Shown: one piece after another, positions 20,960 to 30,521 of the stretch
Position numbering within the stretch: position 1 is the stretch's first letter
How the letters are laid out: every line of letters begins with the position of its first letter
The notes under the pieces: generated by a model
The model's input: the letters and a program-made list of their open reading frames with translations, nothing else
What the model was told of the DNA's origin: nothing
Databases searched by the model: none
NCBI RefSeq assembly: GCF_001563265.1
Contig: NZ_CP005083.1
Coordinates: forward strand, 2,111,001 to 2,175,000
DNA from: Sphingobium sp. TKS
GTDB taxonomy: Bacteria; Pseudomonadota; Alphaproteobacteria; Sphingomonadales; Sphingomonadaceae
DNA length: 64,000 bases
Reading direction: 5' to 3'
Position numbers and translations under genes: made by a program

Positions 20960-22246
20960 TCAAGACTTTAGATCCCCGTTTGGCTTGCCCTCTCGCTGCA
21001 TCCTTCCGGTCAGCAGTCGCGCGCCGCGCCCGTAGGTGAACCACGCCCAGGACCAGTTCACGTAGACGAGCAAGCGGCTGCGAAAGTCGACCAGCAGCAT
21101 CAGGTGCACCAGCGACCAAGCTAGCCAGGCGAGAAATCCTTTCAGCCTCAACCCACCCAGTACAGCCACTGCGCGGGAACGGCCGATCACCGCCATGGTG
21201 CCGTAATCGCGATAGCGGAACGCTTCAGGTTCGCGACGCCGCGCTATACGTGCGGCCAGCAATCGACCGACAAAAGCGCCCTGCTGCTTGGCGACGGGAG
21301 CGAGACCTGGCAACGGACGGCCGCCGCCGTGATCAAAGCTGGCAACGTCCCCAATTGCGAAGATCTCCGGGTGCCCCGGCACGGAGCAATCGGCGGCGAC
21401 CTTCACCGCTCCGTTGGGAGCCGCAGCCGCAGCGAGCCATCGGGCGACGGGCCGTGCCTCTGTTCCGGCGCACCAGAGCACGGTGCCGGTGTTGATCCGT
21501 TCGTCTCCCAGCATGAGTCCCGTGGCGTCGATCGCCTGAACGGCCTTGCCGGTCCGCACCTCTACTCCGAGCGTGGCCAGGGCCTCGGCCGCATAGGCAG
21601 AAAGCGACGGGTCAAAGGCAGCCAGCAGTCGCGGGCCCGCCTCGCACAGCACCACACGGGTCTTGCGCGGGTCGATGCAAGTGAAATCGCGCGCAAGTGT
21701 GGTGCGGGCGAGCTCGGCGATCGTGCCCGCCAGCTCAACACCCGTCGGCCCGCCGCCCACTATCGCAAATGTCAGCAGACGCCGTACCTCGGCCGGATCG
21801 CCGGACTGCTCAGCCCGTTCGAACGCCGCAAGGAGTCGCGCGCGAATGGTGAGCGCATCGTCCAGCGATTTGAGAACAAGGCTATACGGGCGCCATGCCT
21901 CGTTCCCGAAGAAGCTGTAGGCGGCGCCGGTCGCGAGAACGAGATAGTCGTAGGACAAGCGCCTTTCGTCATCCAGGAGCACCTCGCGCGCGGCGACGTC
22001 GACACCCAGCACCTCCGCCATTTGCACATGGATGTTGGGATTGCCCCGCAGCAGCACGCGGTTGGCCGTCGCGATATCGGCCGGCGACAGCGCGGCCGTG
22101 GCAACCTGATAGAGTAGTGGCTGGAACAGGTGATGGTTGGTACGATCGACCAGTGTCACCTGTGCAGGGCTGCGCCGCAGCGCTTTCGCGGCCGCCATCC
22201 CGCCGAAACCGGCACCAACGATGACAATTCTGACTTTATCCGGCAT
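20960..22246 (-). CDS. ndh: Type II NADH dehydrogenase (NDH-2)
   Basis: A 428-residue two-dinucleotide-binding flavoprotein. It passes electrons from NADH through FAD to quinone without pumping protons. The N-terminal FAD motif is IVIVGAGFGGMAAAKALRR and the central NADH motif is FAIVGGGPTGVELAGTIAE (about 165). IFAIGDVASF binds FAD ribityl, and APVAKQQG is a quinone-side motif. A C-terminal hydrophobic/amphipathic stretch (about 370-405) fits membrane attachment. A GGAGG site precedes the ATG. It is probably monocistronic. Confidence 0.9.
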   Translation of the reverse strand: MPDKVRIVIVGAGFGGMAAAKALRRSPAQVTLVDRTNHHLFQPLLYQVATAALSPADIATANRVLLRGNPNIHVQMAEVLGVDVAAREVLLDDERRLSYDYLVLATGAAYSFFGNEAWRPYSLVLKSLDDALTIRARLLAAFERAEQSGDPAEVRRLLTFAIVGGGPTGVELAGTIAELARTTLARDFTCIDPRKTRVVLCEAGPRLLAAFDPSLSAYAAEALATLGVEVRTGKAVQAIDATGLMLGDERINTGTVLWCAGTEARPVARWLAAAAAPNGAVKVAADCSVPGHPEIFAIGDVASFDHGGGRPLPGLAPVAKQQGAFVGRLLAARIARRREPEAFRYRDYGTMAVIGRSRAVAVLGGLRLKGFLAWLAWSLVHLMLLVDFRSRLLVYVNWSWAWFTYGRGARLLTGRMQREGKPNGDLKS

Positions 22247-22471
22247 TATGCCTCCAGGCTATCGTTGCCAATCATTTGACGAGTAGCGCGAGGGCCGGGA
22301 TCATTGTTCCCTGCAATGCGAAGCGCCACTGGCGCACGCTCTTCGATCTGCTGCTGGACGGCGTGCTCCATTGGCCACGGCGCGCAGAACGTCGTAGGCC
22401 TGATCCCATGTCTTGCCGGGGCCGTTGAGGCGTGAGGTGCAAGGCGGGCCCGTACTGAGAGGAAGGTGCTC

Positions 22472-23563
22472 ATGGCAGGAAAGCGTTTCGGGGTCGGCAT
22501 CGTCGGACTCCAGCCGGGCCGAAGTTGGGCGGCCATCGCGCATGTTCCGGCGCTTCGCGCGTTGCCTAACGATTATGAGATCGTCGGCATCGCCAACACT
22601 AGCCGCGAAAGCGCCGAGAAAGCAGCCGCCGCGATGGAGATCGACCGCGCATTCGCGGACGTTCCCGAGCTGGTCACCGCGCCGGAGGTCGACGTCGTCA
22701 CCGTTACGGTGAAGGTGCCCCATCATTTCGAGATCGTGAAGGCGGCGATCGACGCCGGCAAACATGTCTACTGCGAATGGCCGCTCGGCAATGGACTGGC
22801 CGAGGCTGAAGAACTTGCCCGGCTGGCGCGGGCGAAGGGTGTTCTCGGCGTGGTCGGAACGCAGGCGCGGGTCGCACCGGAGATCGTCCATCTGCGCCGG
22901 CTGATCGAGGAAGGTTTCGTCGGCGAGGTGCTGTCGACGACGCTGGTCGCATGGGGCGGCGGCTGGGGCGGATCGATTCCGGTCAAACAAACCGGCGCGT
23001 ATCTGCTCGACCGCGCCAACGGCGCCACCCTGCTAACAATCCCGCTGGGCCATACGTTGGCAGCGCTCCGCGATGCGCTGGGTGAGATTTCGGAGCTCTC
23101 CTCCGTCCTCGCGACGCGGCGGACAACGGCGATCGCGCTCGACACCGGCGAAACGCTGCCAGTTACTGCGCCGGATCAAGTGCTTGTGAGCGGCATCCTG
23201 GAAAGCGGCGCACCTGTTTCGATTCATTATCGCGGCGGCTCTGCGCGGGATGGCCGCGGCCTGCTCTGGGAGATCAATGGCACTGAGGGCGATATCCGCG
23301 TGACGGGCTCGTCAGGCCATGCGCAGATGGTCCAGCTCTCCCTCGCGGGCGGACGTGGCGACGAAAAGGAACTGAAACCGATCGAGGTGCCGGCTGATCT
23401 GCGCACAGGTTGGCCGGACGATGTCGTGCCCGGCAATGTGGCCCGGGTTTATGCCCGTATGGCGAAGGACCTGCGCGATGGCACCCGCACCGCGCCCCCA
23501 TTTGACGATGCGGTCGCCGTACATCGGATCATCGCTGCGATCGAGGACGCCGCGCAATCTTAG
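22472..23563 (+). CDS. Gfo/Idh/MocA-family oxidoreductase
   Basis: A 363-residue NAD(P)-dependent dehydrogenase. The N-terminal Rossmann fold (about 5-125) begins GVGIVGLQPGRSWAA and includes CEWPLGNGLAEAEELA, the conserved EK/EWP nicotinamide region. The C-terminal beta-sheet domain (130-345) binds a sugar or polyol, not identifiable here. The W in place of the usual K of the EKP motif is a feature of the Gal80-like subgroup, some of which may not be catalytic. The ATG with an AGGAAGG site is preferred over the GTG two codons earlier. Confidence 0.85.
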   Translation: MAGKRFGVGIVGLQPGRSWAAIAHVPALRALPNDYEIVGIANTSRESAEKAAAAMEIDRAFADVPELVTAPEVDVVTVTVKVPHHFEIVKAAIDAGKHVYCEWPLGNGLAEAEELARLARAKGVLGVVGTQARVAPEIVHLRRLIEEGFVGEVLSTTLVAWGGGWGGSIPVKQTGAYLLDRANGATLLTIPLGHTLAALRDALGEISELSSVLATRRTTAIALDTGETLPVTAPDQVLVSGILESGAPVSIHYRGGSARDGRGLLWEINGTEGDIRVTGSSGHAQMVQLSLAGGRGDEKELKPIEVPADLRTGWPDDVVPGNVARVYARMAKDLRDGTRTAPPFDDAVAVHRIIAAIEDAAQS

Positions 23564-23770
23564 CGGGCACATGATGCGAGGATCGGCCAACGGCGATGCC
23601 GAAACCATCATCTGTCCACCGCGTGAGAAATCGTGAGCCGGCCAGTAATTGGAGTGCGCGAGCCTTTTCGCTTTCAACATGTCGACCGGGAACGCGTTTT
23701 CTCGATCACATGTCAGGGCGTGACGGCGTAGAGCATCGAGCCGAATGGAACGGCGGCGCGGCACTCTAAG

Positions 23771-23919
23771 CTGGCCGATTGGCTCTGGCGTCCCTGGTAT
23801 GGCAAGCTTCGGTGGACCTCGATCGCCGTTTGGTGGATTGGAATGGCGGTAGCCACGAGGTTTGAGCCGCCGGCTGCGTTCTATGACAGCGCTTTGGCCG
23901 GATTTCTCAACGTGCGCTC
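23771..23919 (+). pseudogene. Decayed partial copy of the 26.3-kb membrane-protein gene
   Basis: Translated in frame, this stretch reads LADWLWRPWYGKLRW, then IAVWWIGMA and FYDSALAGFLN. It matches the intact gene at 26300-26755 segment by segment (RDWLWRPWYAKLWW, ISVWWTGMA, FYASALAGYLN). It has no start codon and the similarity ends abruptly at 23919, close to the end of the next gene. It is a paralogous remnant left by duplication or by insertion and deletion. Confidence 0.75.
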
Positions 23920-23951
23920 TGGAACTCCGGGCGCCGCTTTACGGGCTTCAG

Positions 23952-24956
23952 TCAGGACGACTTGACGCGATAGCTCTTCTCGATAATCCCGGCATCCTTG
24001 TCCGCGTTCACCAGCGCCGGACGGACCCATACGAGGCGTCCCGCTGCGAGGCGACGAATATGTCCTCGGCGTAAATGGGTTCGCCTCATCGCAGACTCGT
24101 AGCCGGGCTTGTCGGATTGCTCCCTGGATGCGACATCTCCCGAGACCGTTAGAACCTTATAGTCGTATAGAGGGAGTTTGCCCGACTTGGCGCGGGCCCG
24201 GGCGAGCTTTTCAGGCACGGGGACGTCCGCCTGCTCCACGTTCCCGCAATTGAGAACCGCGCAGAGCTGAGCGAGCATGATCTGTTCGTCCGAGATATTC
24301 CCTATCATCGCCGCCTTTATCCGATCGTCATCGAAACCAGCCTGGCGCATGGAATGAAGGAGCATCGGTTGCAGCGGCGCCAGGTAGCACCTCAGAGCCA
24401 TCTTGGACATTGGCCTGCCTTCTTCCTGCACTTCGGCAAGATACTTGAGCGAGGCGGGTGTGTTGGGCTCCGAAAGCCGGTTATATGCCTCCTGCTCGTA
24501 AGGGAAATAGGACCCGCATCCGCTGATCTCCCATCGCTTTGCGGCATCGACATAGTATATCGCAATGACCAGCACCCCCTCCGAATGCGGCTCCGGCCTT
24601 TCAGCGCCAGGAAACTTCTTCAGCATTTCCGCCGCTGTCATCTCGACATAGAGCCCGATCCGCCTGGACGACGTTTCCTTGCCGCTCGCCAAACGATCCT
24701 CCGGTCGCGGTGGAAACGGAGCTTCGATGACCGTGATCGGATAAGGGAGCTTGATGAGATCAGCATGCTTCTGATCGAAGCTGGTGAGGTCCAGGAGTTC
24801 GCCATGGTCGGGCAAAATGAACTTCACCGCCGTGTCGAGGATATCCAGCACCCAATAGACGTTGGGCTCGGGCGGAATACCCTTATTGGACAGCTCGCGC
24901 TGCTGCCGGCGAATATTCTCGATCGCATGGGTGGTATAGTTGAGACGGTCGATCAT
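23952..24956 (-). CDS. Hypothetical protein with phage-style C-terminal motif
   Basis: A 334-residue soluble protein. Its N-terminal 270 residues match no family I know and include ILPDHGELLDL, GLYVEMTAAEMLKKFPG and a GNISDEQIMLAQL helix. The C-terminus has HLRRGHIRRLAAGRLVWVRP, a basic HxRRGHxRR...VWV motif I recall from many phage and prophage proteins of unknown function. It lies next to the Fic gene in the same orientation (49-bp gap), and both sit between the two copies of a duplicated membrane-protein gene, so this is likely mobile cargo. Confidence 0.7.
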   Translation of the reverse strand: MIDRLNYTTHAIENIRRQQRELSNKGIPPEPNVYWVLDILDTAVKFILPDHGELLDLTSFDQKHADLIKLPYPITVIEAPFPPRPEDRLASGKETSSRRIGLYVEMTAAEMLKKFPGAERPEPHSEGVLVIAIYYVDAAKRWEISGCGSYFPYEQEAYNRLSEPNTPASLKYLAEVQEEGRPMSKMALRCYLAPLQPMLLHSMRQAGFDDDRIKAAMIGNISDEQIMLAQLCAVLNCGNVEQADVPVPEKLARARAKSGKLPLYDYKVLTVSGDVASREQSDKPGYESAMRRTHLRRGHIRRLAAGRLVWVRPALVNADKDAGIIEKSYRVKSS

Positions 24957-25004
24957 GCTGTCTGTCCTGATAGGGCGCGGCCGAGAGTCTGGGGTTCGGG
25001 ACCG

Positions 25005-26192
25005 CTATACTCGGCCGGGCGGCAGTGGTTCGGTGCCTTCGCTTAGGATAGCGAGATAGCGCCGATAGCCGAACACCCGACCGCGGCGGCGGCCTGTGAC
25101 CTCTTCCACGATCCCCAGGCGCTCGAGATCGGCAAGGGCAGCATTCACCGTAGGCGCCGTTAGCCCGGTGCGCCCTACAAGAAGATTTGCCGTGAGAAAC
25201 GGATTCTGCTGGAAATGGTCGTGAACCCGAAGCGCGGAGCCCGCACGCTCACTCTCAGCGGCGATGCGATCGCGATCCTGCTTGAAGAGATCGACGATTC
25301 TGGCCGCGGCGTCGAAGGCCTGGTTGGCGGTTTCGGCAACGCCGTCCAGAAAAAATTCGAGCCACGCCTCCCACGCGCCCAGTTCTCTCACCTCCTGCAA
25401 CAAGCGGTAATAATCCGGCCGGTGTGTCTTGAGATAGAGGCTGAGATAGAGAAGCGGCGAATGCAGAACGCCGTTGACACAAAGAAATAGCGTCACAAGC
25501 AGGCGACCAACCCGGCCATTGCCATCCAGAAACGGATGAATGGTTTCGAATTGCACATGCAGGAGGCCGGCTTTGATCAGTGCCGGCAACCGGGATCGGT
25601 CCTCGTGCAGAAAGGCCTCGAAAGAACCAAGGCATGCCTCCAACTCAGGCACAGGTGGTGGAACAAACTGGGCGTTGCCCGGCCGCGTTCCTCCGATCCA
25701 ATTCTGTGAACGGCGAAATTCACCGGGGTCCTTCGTGCCGCCTCGACCACTGTCGAGCAATCGGGCGTGCATTTCCCGGATAAGTCGCAGCGACAGGGGG
25801 AACGTCTGCACGCGGTCCAGCCCGTACATAAGCGCATCGACATAGTTGGAGACCTCGCGGACGTCATCGATGGGCTGGCCAGCTTGCGCTTCTGCTTCAA
25901 AACGAAGTAGGTCTGTTAGCGTCGATTGCGTACCCTCGATCTGGGACGAGAGCACTGCTTCCTTTCGTACGTACATGTACAGGAAGAGCTCCTGCTTCGG
26001 CAGCAGCATCGTGATTCCATCTAGGCGACCAAGGGCTCGTTCTGCGAAACTCAAACGATCGAGCAACGCGAGTATGTCGATCGGTGGCTCGGGAGGCAGC
26101 GGCGGCGGAACGAACGCCCGCACGGTTTCGCCTCCGGCAATTGTCTCGACGAAGCGACCAAGGCGCTTGCTCAGATGGTCGGAGGAGGGCAT
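25005..26192 (-). CDS. Fic-domain protein with built-in inhibitory helix
   Basis: A 395-residue protein. The Fic core has the catalytic motif HPFLDGNGRVGR (219-230), complete with His and both Arg, so it should transfer AMP or another nucleotide moiety to a target protein. An N-terminal S-x-x-x-E-G motif (residues 82-87, SSQIEG) is the self-inhibitory helix of class II Fic enzymes; the Glu blocks productive ATP binding. The C-terminus (about 325-385) is a winged helix-turn-helix. That layout allows target modification and autoregulation in one protein. The target is unknown. Confidence 0.9.
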   Translation of the reverse strand: MPSSDHLSKRLGRFVETIAGGETVRAFVPPPLPPEPPIDILALLDRLSFAERALGRLDGITMLLPKQELFLYMYVRKEAVLSSQIEGTQSTLTDLLRFEAEAQAGQPIDDVREVSNYVDALMYGLDRVQTFPLSLRLIREMHARLLDSGRGGTKDPGEFRRSQNWIGGTRPGNAQFVPPPVPELEACLGSFEAFLHEDRSRLPALIKAGLLHVQFETIHPFLDGNGRVGRLLVTLFLCVNGVLHSPLLYLSLYLKTHRPDYYRLLQEVRELGAWEAWLEFFLDGVAETANQAFDAAARIVDLFKQDRDRIAAESERAGSALRVHDHFQQNPFLTANLLVGRTGLTAPTVNAALADLERLGIVEEVTGRRRGRVFGYRRYLAILSEGTEPLPPGRV

Positions 26193-26299
26193 CTAAACGT
26201 CATGCACGATCGGCTTTATTTAAGCAATGTGGCATTGACTTAATTAGCGCGTTAGCTTATGTAAGGGGTCTTAAACAAGGAAGTCCGGAGGACCCGGTC

Positions 26300-26755
26300 A
26301 TGTCGCCATCGACACCCGATGATGAGGCTGTGCATCACGCCGCCCCGGTTCGACCGGGCGTTCGCGATTGGCTATGGCGTCCTTGGTACGCGAAGCTCTG
26401 GTGGGCGGCGATCTCCGTCTGGTGGACGGGTATGGCCGCATCGATCAAAGTCGCGCTGCTTACCACGTTCTATGCCAGCGCACTTGCGGGCTACCTCAAT
26501 CTCCTGTTCTTCCCAATGACGGCGTTCATTGTGCTCGGCTTCGGCTACGCCCGAGCGTGGTTGGCCGCCTTCGCTGAGCAGGGGAGCGACGCAAATAGGG
26601 CGCCGTTCTATTCGATCGTCCCCGACCCATTTGGCGATGAGTTTACCCGTCGGCGGTATGGGCAGCCGCACCCATCGGTCGATATCTATGATCCACGATC
26701 CGGCGGTCTCTACATTGGCAATCCGTTTAGTCCTCAGCACCCTGGTCATCACTAG
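26300..26755 (+). CDS. Membrane protein of the conjugation region (hypothetical)
   Basis: A 151-residue protein. After a polar N-terminus with tryptophan-rich RDWLWRPWYAKLWW (about 22-36) come two hydrophobic segments (about 38-56 and 60-95), then a hydrophilic C-terminus with SVDIYDPRSGGLYIGNP. It converges with traG, sharing 4 bases at their stops. I recall similar small proteins at the ends of sphingomonad transfer operons, so a transfer-related role is possible. A decayed copy lies at 23771-23919. Confidence 0.7.
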   Translation: MSPSTPDDEAVHHAAPVRPGVRDWLWRPWYAKLWWAAISVWWTGMAASIKVALLTTFYASALAGYLNLLFFPMTAFIVLGFGYARAWLAAFAEQGSDANRAPFYSIVPDPFGDEFTRRRYGQPHPSVDIYDPRSGGLYIGNPFSPQHPGHH

Positions 26756-29700
26756 CGCTTCTTGAACGTGCTATCACCGTCACCTTTGCTTCCATCTATG
26801 TCGGTCGAAAACGACCCGCTGTCCAACACTGATCTCTGCTCAATCGATGTGAGCGGTCCAGTGATATCGAACGTCGCACGATCTGAATCAGCCTGACCAA
26901 GGTAGCGATTGCGCAGCCCTTCGCTGCCGAGGATTCTTTCTGATAGCTCGCGGGAGAAGGTTGCTTCCGGTGTCGTTGACCGCGCGGATGCGCGCTCTGC
27001 GGCAGCTATCGCCTCGCGGACGTCGTAGTTGACGATGTCGAGATTTGATTGGGCACTTTCGGTAGTGACGCCAACATCTGAACTCGTGAAACCCACGCGG
27101 CCACCCAGCTGACCAGAGGTCGATCCGGCTTTTTGGGGACGCGAGCGCTCGTGCGCTGCCTCGCCGGAAGTACGACCGAAGTGCGTTTCCGAAGCGCTCA
27201 CAGCCCCACCGATTTCTGCTCCGACATTGGTTCCCATCGTGGTCTGATCTTGAGCTAGGCGATTGATGGACCGCTGCCATCCGGTCTGCGCGATTAGCGC
27301 CTGCACATCCCTTGTCAGCGTGTCGGCGACCTGAGGTTTCAAGCGCCAATTGCCGTGGCGATCCATTTCAAAGCCACCTCGCAGCCAATTCCGCATCATG
27401 GCCTGACCTTGCTCGCCGCCACCCAGGAAATGTTCGATTGTATCCGGCCCCGCCTGCTTTCCCGCCTCGAATCGCGTGCTGGTATCGCTGCGCGCCGACT
27501 GCTGGAATCCGACGGAGCTCGAAACCAGCACGTCATTATGAGCGAAGCTGAATCGGGCTCGTCCGCCTCCTGCCACCGCGCCGAGCTGGCTGTCGTTGAT
27601 GAGACCGCCCCGCCACATTTGGGTCGCAGCCTCGGGTGTGAGATTGAGGCTCATATCGCCGTTCTGGTCCATCGCGATCTGACGCTTGGAGAGGCGAACG
27701 CCATGTTCCCTCAACAGGCCCTGCATGCGCGTAAGCCGCTCGTTTTCGACGATACGGCCGAGACGTTCGTTCCGGGCGCGATCGGCGATGCGCGCGGCGC
27801 CGCCCTCGGCCATGTCGAGCTGATTGCCGGCGCCCTGGGAGAGAGTTCGGATAAAGCTGTCCAGCCTCGCCGCCTCGCGGACCGACATGCCGGCGGCCTC
27901 GGCCCCTTCCGCAAAGCCCGCATTGTCAGCCTGGCGCCGCTGTTCGCCGATCCGGGCTGCTGAGCGGGTGCCGTCTTGTCCGACCTCGCGCTGTGCGTCG
28001 AGCTTGCCCGAGCGTTCCGCAAAGTCGTAGCCACCTGCCTCGCGCGTGCGGCCGTAGACGCTGGTGCCTTCGCGCGCGGCTTCGGCGCTAGCTCCATCGG
28101 CCGTGCCCACCTGCGTGGCGGCATTGTAGGTTTCGAGCGCATGGAGGACCTGAGCCTCGTTGCGGCCGGTGGCGCGCGAAAGCTGGGTGATCGCGCTTGA
28201 TCTCGCTTCGCCGGACAGCGCATTGATGAAGCCAATACGGCGGCTCGTCTCCTGGACGGAGAGCCCGAGCATCGAAGCGGCGTTGCGCTGACCTTCGTTG
28301 CCACCGGTCCGATGGGCCTGTTCGGTCGCAACATTGCGCCGCTCGATCGACGCGACGTTGTCGCCCGCGAAGTCGCGGCGTCCCTCCATCGCTCCGACCT
28401 GCACCTGCGCGCCGGTCAGATCGTTACGCAGCATCTGCTCCTGCTCGAAGGCATTCGCGATGAGCTTTGCAAAGGTCGGATCCGCCGAAGCCTGGCCGAT
28501 CACGGTCGAGGCCTTCAGTGCTGCATCCTTTTCATCGTAGCCGCCCCGCTCGAAATGCCGCTGGGCGCCCTGGCGCATCATGTCATAGGCGCGCTGGTCG
28601 CCGAAGGCGCGCCACTGCACCATATTCTGTGCGAACGAGGCGAATGCCCGTTCCCCCGCCTGACCCTGTCCGAAATAGGTCGTGCCAATCGAACGCAAGG
28701 CGTCCTTTTCGGCAAAGTCGCGGATCGCGGAGGTGGTGGCATTGGCGCGGACGGCGCGCGCGGTGGCGGGATCGCCAAGATTGCGTCCGGCGAGAGCAGG
28801 GGAGAGCCCCCCGAGCTCGCGCGACGCGTCGATGCCCCCGAGCGCGAACGCCGCATTGCCCAGTGGGCCTCCGCCATGTTCGCCCAACACGCTTCCGGCG
28901 GCGCCAAAGGCGCGATTGGTACCGAAGGATGACCTCTCCCCGTAGTCGCCGAAGCTCGAAGCCGCGCTTCTGCGCGCCATTGTTCCGGCAGCCGATGCCT
29001 GGGCCTCCAGCGCGGACGCATATCCTTCGCGCGTCGAGAGCGGCGCGGCGGCAGCCGAGCCTTGGCCCTGCGTCTGCAGCGCGCCGCTGGTAAAGGCCGT
29101 GAAGACATTGCCAGAGAAGCGGAACACCGTGAACACGAACGCGCCGGCAAGCCCCGCAGCGGCAGTGCGGAAGCTCCCGAATATCGCCAGTGCTTTCATC
29201 GCGGCCGAAGGTGCGAGCATCCACGCATTGGCGGCAACATGGTTGGAACGCATCTCGGCAAGGACATCCATCGCCCGTCCAAAAGTGAGCTGGTAGATGC
29301 CGGCATCGATCACCCCCCAGAGCGCGACAAACACGAACAGCCCCAACGCGAAGCTGGCTACCCTCAAGTTGATCGGCGTCAGGATGAACAGCAAGGCGAT
29401 CGGCATCATCATCAGCATGATCCCGAACACCGTGGCGCGGATGGTGGGCATCCATTCGTTGGCGACCGACATGGTGGAAAGACCGCTGGAAATGACCGCG
29501 CGGTTAGCCATCACCCGTGCCGCGGTCGCCGGACTGTCCTCGAACAGCACATCTCCGACCGTGCTTCCCAGCAGGACGTCCGTCATAAATGCCTGGAGCG
29601 AAAGGGGCGTGCCCATCATCATGTCGCCCATCTCGTCCAACCGCGAACGGCAGCGCGAAAGCTGAGCGGAATCGTCGACATTATAACCGGTGCGCTGGCA

Positions 29701-30504
29701 GACCTGCTTGGCGTAATCGTCGAAAAGGGTCGGATCGCTCAGACGGGACTGGATATGATCCCAGGACTCGGTGCAGCTTACCGTTGTCCCGCCCTTGTCG
29801 GAGGCAGTGTACACCGTGCTGAAGGTTGCTGGGCCCGCCATGGCGGCGAACGACGCGGGCAGATCGGTCGACGTGCGGAACAGCTGGTCATCGTCGACCC
29901 CGTAGGCCGAGGACACGCGCGCCACCGGATAGCATTGCCGCACATAATCCTTGATGGTCGCATCGAGGAAGGTGTCCGTCATCGGGCCTCGCGGGCTGAC
30001 CGCATTCAGGAAGAGGTCGAACGAATGTCCACCCGCGCCGAATTCGAGCTTGGCATTGGGGTCGGTCGTGTTGTCGTCGATCGTCTCGGCAAGCGCGCGC
30101 TCCATGAGGTTTGTGACCCCGGCCACAACGACGATGAGGTTCGGGACATCGCCCACCGGCTGATAGGCGTTGCGCACCCGATCATAGACATGGACGGTCC
30201 CGGTCGTGGAGACCAGACCCACGAACAGGCCGACGCCGACGAGCGTCTGGAAGCCGAAGGTGACCAGCCCCATTCCCTGGCCCCGGACGCTGGCGAGCAG
30301 CGCTCCCAACGCGATCCCGACCACCCCGCAGATCAGCACCAGCGTCTCGTAGCGCGCGTCGCCGAAGATCATCGAGACGAGACGGAACGCATCGACCGTC
30401 TCGGCAAAGCCATCATAGGTGTGAAAGCTTGTGTCGATCGCCAAGGCGGGTGTGGCAGTGAGCGCAAAGGGTAGCGCGAGCAGGGAGCGGAGCGACGGGC
30501 GCAT
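26752..30504 (-). CDS. traG: Conjugation protein TraG (mating-pair stabilisation)
   Basis: A 1250-residue protein, longer than F TraG (about 940). It has a signal-like N-terminus (LPFALTATPALA) and an N-terminal membrane domain with several helices (about 45-110 and 350-475), containing the family's MMPIALLFILTP and FGRAMDVLAEMRSN-like stretches. A very long hydrophilic, glutamine/alanine-rich helical C-domain (about 500-1250) follows. In F the N-domain helps assemble the pilus and the C-domain stabilises mating pairs and takes part in entry exclusion. It is the last gene of the operon, 17 bases after traH. Confidence 0.9.
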   Translation of the reverse strand: MRPSLRSLLALPFALTATPALAIDTSFHTYDGFAETVDAFRLVSMIFGDARYETLVLICGVVGIALGALLASVRGQGMGLVTFGFQTLVGVGLFVGLVSTTGTVHVYDRVRNAYQPVGDVPNLIVVVAGVTNLMERALAETIDDNTTDPNAKLEFGAGGHSFDLFLNAVSPRGPMTDTFLDATIKDYVRQCYPVARVSSAYGVDDDQLFRTSTDLPASFAAMAGPATFSTVYTASDKGGTTVSCTESWDHIQSRLSDPTLFDDYAKQVCQRTGYNVDDSAQLSRCRSRLDEMGDMMMGTPLSLQAFMTDVLLGSTVGDVLFEDSPATAARVMANRAVISSGLSTMSVANEWMPTIRATVFGIMLMMMPIALLFILTPINLRVASFALGLFVFVALWGVIDAGIYQLTFGRAMDVLAEMRSNHVAANAWMLAPSAAMKALAIFGSFRTAAAGLAGAFVFTVFRFSGNVFTAFTSGALQTQGQGSAAAAPLSTREGYASALEAQASAAGTMARRSAASSFGDYGERSSFGTNRAFGAAGSVLGEHGGGPLGNAAFALGGIDASRELGGLSPALAGRNLGDPATARAVRANATTSAIRDFAEKDALRSIGTTYFGQGQAGERAFASFAQNMVQWRAFGDQRAYDMMRQGAQRHFERGGYDEKDAALKASTVIGQASADPTFAKLIANAFEQEQMLRNDLTGAQVQVGAMEGRRDFAGDNVASIERRNVATEQAHRTGGNEGQRNAASMLGLSVQETSRRIGFINALSGEARSSAITQLSRATGRNEAQVLHALETYNAATQVGTADGASAEAAREGTSVYGRTREAGGYDFAERSGKLDAQREVGQDGTRSAARIGEQRRQADNAGFAEGAEAAGMSVREAARLDSFIRTLSQGAGNQLDMAEGGAARIADRARNERLGRIVENERLTRMQGLLREHGVRLSKRQIAMDQNGDMSLNLTPEAATQMWRGGLINDSQLGAVAGGGRARFSFAHNDVLVSSSVGFQQSARSDTSTRFEAGKQAGPDTIEHFLGGGEQGQAMMRNWLRGGFEMDRHGNWRLKPQVADTLTRDVQALIAQTGWQRSINRLAQDQTTMGTNVGAEIGGAVSASETHFGRTSGEAAHERSRPQKAGSTSGQLGGRVGFTSSDVGVTTESAQSNLDIVNYDVREAIAAAERASARSTTPEATFSRELSERILGSEGLRNRYLGQADSDRATFDITGPLTSIEQRSVLDSGSFSTDIDGSKGDGDSTFKKR

Positions 30505-30521
30505 GGAAGTGCCTTTCCGGA

